From: Nitrososphaerota archaeon
GTDB taxonomy: Archaea > Thermoproteota > Nitrososphaeria > Nitrososphaerales > UBA57
DNA: 33,768 nt
Direction: 5' to 3'
NCBI GenBank assembly: GCA_024860875.1
Contig: JACPSZ010000003.1
Location: forward strand, 1-33,768
The notes under the pieces are model-generated. The model saw nothing but the letters and a program-made list of their open reading frames with translations. It ran no database searches and was not told the DNA's origin. Below, one piece after another: positions 31,086-33,768 of this stretch. Position 1 is the first letter of the stretch. Each line of letters opens with the position of its first letter. A program made the translations under genes and the position numbers.

Positions 31086-32247
31086 CTTTTTGATCTTGAG
31101 TGTATCGCGCTAATATCGGGAAAGTAAAGCCATTGAGCTTAGCCATTTGCAGATTGATTCCCTCGAGCAGTTGCTCGACATCGAAACCTGCCTTCTTTCT
31201 CGTAGATAGACGTATGTACGGAATTACCAATGCAATCTTTCCATTTCTTTTTAAAACATATTCTGCACTTCTTAGAAACTCCTTGTATGTCTTGAAAGAG
31301 TCTAGTAGCATGTCTTTGGCTTCTTCTTCTGACGGAAACCTCTTAAGGGCTGGAATGAGGATAGGCTCTGTGGCTATGGCGTCAATACTATCTCTATCAA
31401 GAAATCGCAAATCTCTTGCATCTCTGCGTTGCAATTTAGCATGAACATTCTTTGAAATTCTGCCAGCGTCCCTCAGCCAGTTTATGTTCTGCCATGTACC
31501 TTTGATTTTCTGCGAATCCTTGTCAAACCCTATGACATTAATATTCAAAACCGCAGCCTCCATCAATATAGTGCCTGTGCCACAGAAGGGATCCAGCAAT
31601 CTTTGCCCTTCGTTCAGCATGGTCATATTAACCAGCACCCTAGCGATTCTTGGAGAGAGGCTTATCGTAGAATTTTGATACGGTCTCTTCAAATCTCTCT
31701 CCTGAAACGACGTGCTTGGGATCGTTGCAATTGTTAAAGCTAGAAACAGTGAATCTTTTGATTTCAGAAGTTGAACATCAATTACATTCTTTTCTGCAAC
31801 TATGGCCGAAGACAGTTCCCGAATCCCTTCATTAACGCTCGTGATATCTGGCAGAACCTTCTTTGCCTTGCGCGCACCCGCATCTCTAACTTTCTTTCCA
31901 ACGGCACTTTGAACGTCCTGCACAAAATCAGGATCAAGGTTATTGTTGATGCCGTAAAGGCTCAAACCCCAAGATGCCTTCTGATCCAACCATTCGAACA
32001 TTTTTGTTGCGTGGAGTTTCCCCATAAACAGATTTTCATCCTGTGCTTCTGCGACTACTTCCCCTAGTTTGAATGAACCGCCAAGATATTTTGCCGCTTT
32101 AACCAGATCGTTAGCCTCTAGTATACAAAAGCTATCCTCATAATATTCTATCCTATATTCTGTTCCTAACTTCCTTAGAACTGCTATCAGCTCTAGCCTT
32201 GACAATTCTCCATTTGCAAAGATTACAGAGAACTTTTTCAATTTCAT
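31051..32247 (-). CDS. THUMP-type tRNA (guanine-N2) methyltransferase, Trm-G10 group
   Basis: A 398-aa protein with an N-terminal THUMP-like RNA-binding part (about 1-170) and a C-terminal Rossmann methyltransferase (about 190-398). The SAM motif is LLDPFCGTGTILMEA (217-231). The catalytic motif IV, usually DPPYG in this family, here reads ATEPILIP (291-298), a variant that may still hold the base. RDLKRPYQNSTISLSPRIARVLVNM is the typical lead-in. Archaeal relatives methylate G10 of tRNA. It overlaps the TrmJ-like gene end by 35 bp in opposite direction and is divergent from the L10e gene. The exact position modified is inferred from family, not shown. Confidence 0.82.
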   Translation of the reverse strand: MKLKKFSVIFANGELSRLELIAVLRKLGTEYRIEYYEDSFCILEANDLVKAAKYLGGSFKLGEVVAEAQDENLFMGKLHATKMFEWLDQKASWGLSLYGINNNLDPDFVQDVQSAVGKKVRDAGARKAKKVLPDITSVNEGIRELSSAIVAEKNVIDVQLLKSKDSLFLALTIATIPSTSFQERDLKRPYQNSTISLSPRIARVLVNMTMLNEGQRLLDPFCGTGTILMEAAVLNINVIGFDKDSQKIKGTWQNINWLRDAGRISKNVHAKLQRRDARDLRFLDRDSIDAIATEPILIPALKRFPSEEEAKDMLLDSFKTYKEFLRSAEYVLKRNGKIALVIPYIRLSTRKKAGFDVEQLLEGINLQMAKLNGFTFPILARYTQDQKVIRGVLLLEKP

Positions 32248-32319
32248 TTACCTACGCATTTGTGCTGTTAGGCAAGCTTATTTACTCCTTGAAATCCTTG
32301 TTTAAAACAGTCATCCAAT

Positions 32320-32829
32320 ATGAAGGGCAAGAACTACAGAATTCCGAGCGGGATGCCCCTTACGAAGAAGAAGTATGCACCAGGGGCCCCAAATACGAAG
32401 ATTGCTAGGTTTTCGACTGGTGCCGCTAATCCGAATTATGATCTGACAATTCAGCTTACATCGACAGAAAAGGCTCAGATCAGGCACAACGCTTTAGAGG
32501 CTGCCAGAGTTGCAGCAAACAAAAAATTGACGCCTATAGGAGAAACTGCGTATTATCTTCTAGTCAAAGTATACCCTCATGTCATTTTGAGAGAGAACAG
32601 AATGATAGCTACTGCAGGTGCAGACAGGTTGCAGGAAGGTATGCGTCTTGCATTTGGTAAGCCTTCAGGGTTAGCCGCTAGGATAACCCACGGAAGCGTA
32701 ATCCTTGAACTAAAGACCATGTCTGCAAACAAGAATGCTGCTATTGACGCCATGAAGAGCGCATCAGCGAAACTGCCAGTTCCAATAAAAATGGTAATTC
32801 TTCAGAATCAAGTAGCTAAGGTTCAATAA
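32320..32829 (+). CDS. rpl10e: Large-subunit ribosomal protein uL16 (archaeal L10e)
   Basis: A 169-aa archaeal/eukaryotic-type uL16. It begins MKGKNYRIPSGMPLTKKKYAPGAP and contains RHNALEAARVAANKKL, YHVILRENRMIATAGADRLQEGMRLAFGKPSGLAARI-type segments and the C-terminal MKSASAKLPVPIKMVI. It binds 23S rRNA near the P site and is made as a single gene here, divergent from the Trm-G10-like gene (72 bp between starts). TTATTTA at 32279-32285 and TTTAAAA at 32301-32307 are TATA candidates; the first has the more suitable spacing. Confidence 0.95.
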   Translation: MKGKNYRIPSGMPLTKKKYAPGAPNTKIARFSTGAANPNYDLTIQLTSTEKAQIRHNALEAARVAANKKLTPIGETAYYLLVKVYPHVILRENRMIATAGADRLQEGMRLAFGKPSGLAARITHGSVILELKTMSANKNAAIDAMKSASAKLPVPIKMVILQNQVAKVQ

Positions 32830-32843
32830 TCTTAGGCTCGATC

Positions 32844-33149
32844 CTACTGCAACTGTCTCCTAAAGGTTCGTGTGAGGTCGTACATAGCTAAGAGAAGCAA
32901 GACTGAGATCGCGAGTGGAAGTACTATTCGATCTATGAAGGCTGTCGTACCTGCAAATGCTGGTAACGATCCAATCTCTATCATTAACGCCGTGATTCTT
33001 CTTACTGTCATCAAAACGAGGGCAAATATGACCATTAGCCATGCCCTAAATGTGCCGGTAATCTTCGTCAGTCGATATGCGAAGTATACAGCGCCTAGTT
33101 GAATTATGATTTGCAGAAAGGCTAGCGAGAGAGTTAATAGATCAACCAT
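32844..33149 (-). CDS. Small three-TM membrane protein downstream of a KaiC-like gene
   Basis: A 101-aa protein with three predicted helices: about 5-26 (LTLSLAFLQIIIQLGAVYFAY), 34-57 (FRAWLMVIFALVLMTVRRITAL) and 72-92 (IDRIVLPLAISVLLLLAMYDL). The tail is basic (RTFRRQL). It begins 22 nt after the KaiC-like ATPase, so the two are probably co-transcribed. Topology and the Y-A-x-R-L pattern after TM1 recall the 119-aa protein at 11514-11873. No family is recognised with certainty. A membrane partner for the ATPase is inferred from position only. Confidence 0.65.
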   Translation of the reverse strand: MVDLLTLSLAFLQIIIQLGAVYFAYRLTKITGTFRAWLMVIFALVLMTVRRITALMIEIGSLPAFAGTTAFIDRIVLPLAISVLLLLAMYDLTRTFRRQLQ

Positions 33150-33171
33150 TTTGCTTCAACCTAGGCAATAA

Positions 33172-33768
33172 TCACTTTTTCTTCTTTGCAACGTTACTGA
33201 ATATCTCAGCGAATCTCTGTGAGGCTATTCTTGTAGGAGACCCGGTCATCACACCCTCATATTCAGAGAATGGAGATGTCACTTTGATGCCTTGGGAGGT
33301 TATCTCAAACTCTCTTAGCTGCTTATCATGATCGCTTCCCCTCAACTTTAGTATACCCAATACCTTACGCATGGAAGACTCTATTTCTACAGGCCTGAGG
33401 ATGATGATGCCGTCCGCAAGGAAACTAATGCCAACTTCTGTCACCGAAAAGGAGTTGCCGATGATTTGCGGTGATTCCCATAATAATAGCGAACTCAAAG
33501 CTCTCGTCTTCAGATACATGATCAAGCGGTAGGCCTCCTTTCTCAGCTCCCTTTCGGGCACGAACATCTCTAGGTGGCTCAACGAATCAATCACTATCCT
33601 GCGTGGACGAATTTCCTTGACGGGTCTATCAAGGATGCTTTCTCCTCCATCAGTTTCAAGAAGCAGTTCTGGGGAAGTGCATATCAGCCTAAACTTGTTT
33701 TGCTCTTCCATCTTACGCAGGTCCCATCCGAAGTTCTTTGCGTCTCGGTAGAGTTGGTCGGGGAGCTG
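33172..33768 (-). CDS. KaiC/RadA-like ATPase, C-terminal part
   Basis: The frame runs through the window edge. The 19 codons before the internal ATG at 33711 (QLPDQLYRDAKNFGWDLRKM) are KaiC-like, so that ATG is not the start. Family marks are FGWDLRKMEEQNKFRLICTSP, Walker B RRIVIDSLSHLEMF, ELRKEAYRLIMYLKTRALSSLLLWE (in line with KaiC LxxxLKxxxxTxLLxxE), and EVGISFLADGIIILRPVE. Walker A lies outside the window. Archaeal single-domain KaiC-like ATPases act in signal transduction. Here the C-terminal KKKK tail and the adjoining small membrane protein are what can be seen. Confidence 0.82.
   Translation of the reverse strand, partial: QLPDQLYRDAKNFGWDLRKMEEQNKFRLICTSPELLLETDGGESILDRPVKEIRPRRIVIDSLSHLEMFVPERELRKEAYRLIMYLKTRALSSLLLWESPQIIGNSFSVTEVGISFLADGIIILRPVEIESSMRKVLGILKLRGSDHDKQLREFEITSQGIKVTSPFSEYEGVMTGSPTRIASQRFAEIFSNVAKKKK

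Overview
The window is archaeal and most likely from the Thaumarchaeota/Nitrososphaeria branch or a close relative. It encodes an archaeal uL16 (L10e), a winged-helix protein with the four-Cys Fe-S signature of TFE-beta/RPC34, an 11-type complex I (nuoABCDHIJKMLMN) without the NADH-input subunits E, F and G, a KaiC-like ATPase, and a short-chain isoprenyl diphosphate synthase. Many genes have a TATA-like box about 25-30 nt before the start codon, as expected for leaderless archaeal messages. No ammonia-oxidation gene is present, so physiology cannot be read from this piece. The taxon is an inference from gene content and order.

Layout. (a) 1-2121: tail of a VOC/glyoxalase-fold gene, a broken dienelactone hydrolase, an F420-type LLM oxidoreductase and a pterin carbinolamine dehydratase. 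(b) 2120-2441: a 322-bp segment bounded by about 40-bp terminal inverted repeats that encloses a frameshifted winged-helix regulator; next to it is a decayed second helix-turn-helix fragment. (c) 2773-10290: three co-oriented secreted or membrane-anchored proteins, namely a 1322-aa subtilase, a 302-aa coiled-coil protein and a 713-aa beta-rich protein. The first and third share the same ~70-residue repeat, so this looks like a cell-surface system. (d) 10532-12910: two unassigned membrane proteins and a zinc alcohol dehydrogenase. (e) 12955-13827: isoprenyl diphosphate synthase. (f) 27800-13824, minus strand: a tightly packed run sufC-sufS-sufU-nuoABCDHIJKMLMN. (g) 28003-31085, plus strand: TFE-beta, a 42-aa zinc-ribbon-like protein, a stand-alone Lrp/AsnC effector domain, then RNA/protein methyltransferases ksgA, prmC-like and trmJ-like. 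(h) 31051-33768: a Trm-G10-type tRNA methyltransferase, ribosomal protein L10e, and a small 3-TM protein downstream of a truncated KaiC-like ATPase.

How it fits together. The suf genes make and load Fe-S clusters, complex I consumes many of them (NuoB and NuoI here), and TFE-beta, divergent from sufC, also carries an Fe-S signature. The divergent region contains a strong palindrome over the predicted sufC TATA box, which suggests Fe-S- or iron-responsive control. Complex I has four antiporter-like subunits (two NuoM, NuoL, NuoN) instead of the usual three.

Most notable signals: the inverted-repeat element with its broken regulator, the palindrome between sufC and TFE-beta, the two-NuoM complex I, and the repeat-sharing surface protein cluster. 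I found no CRISPR array, intact transposase, rRNA gene or complete tRNA gene.
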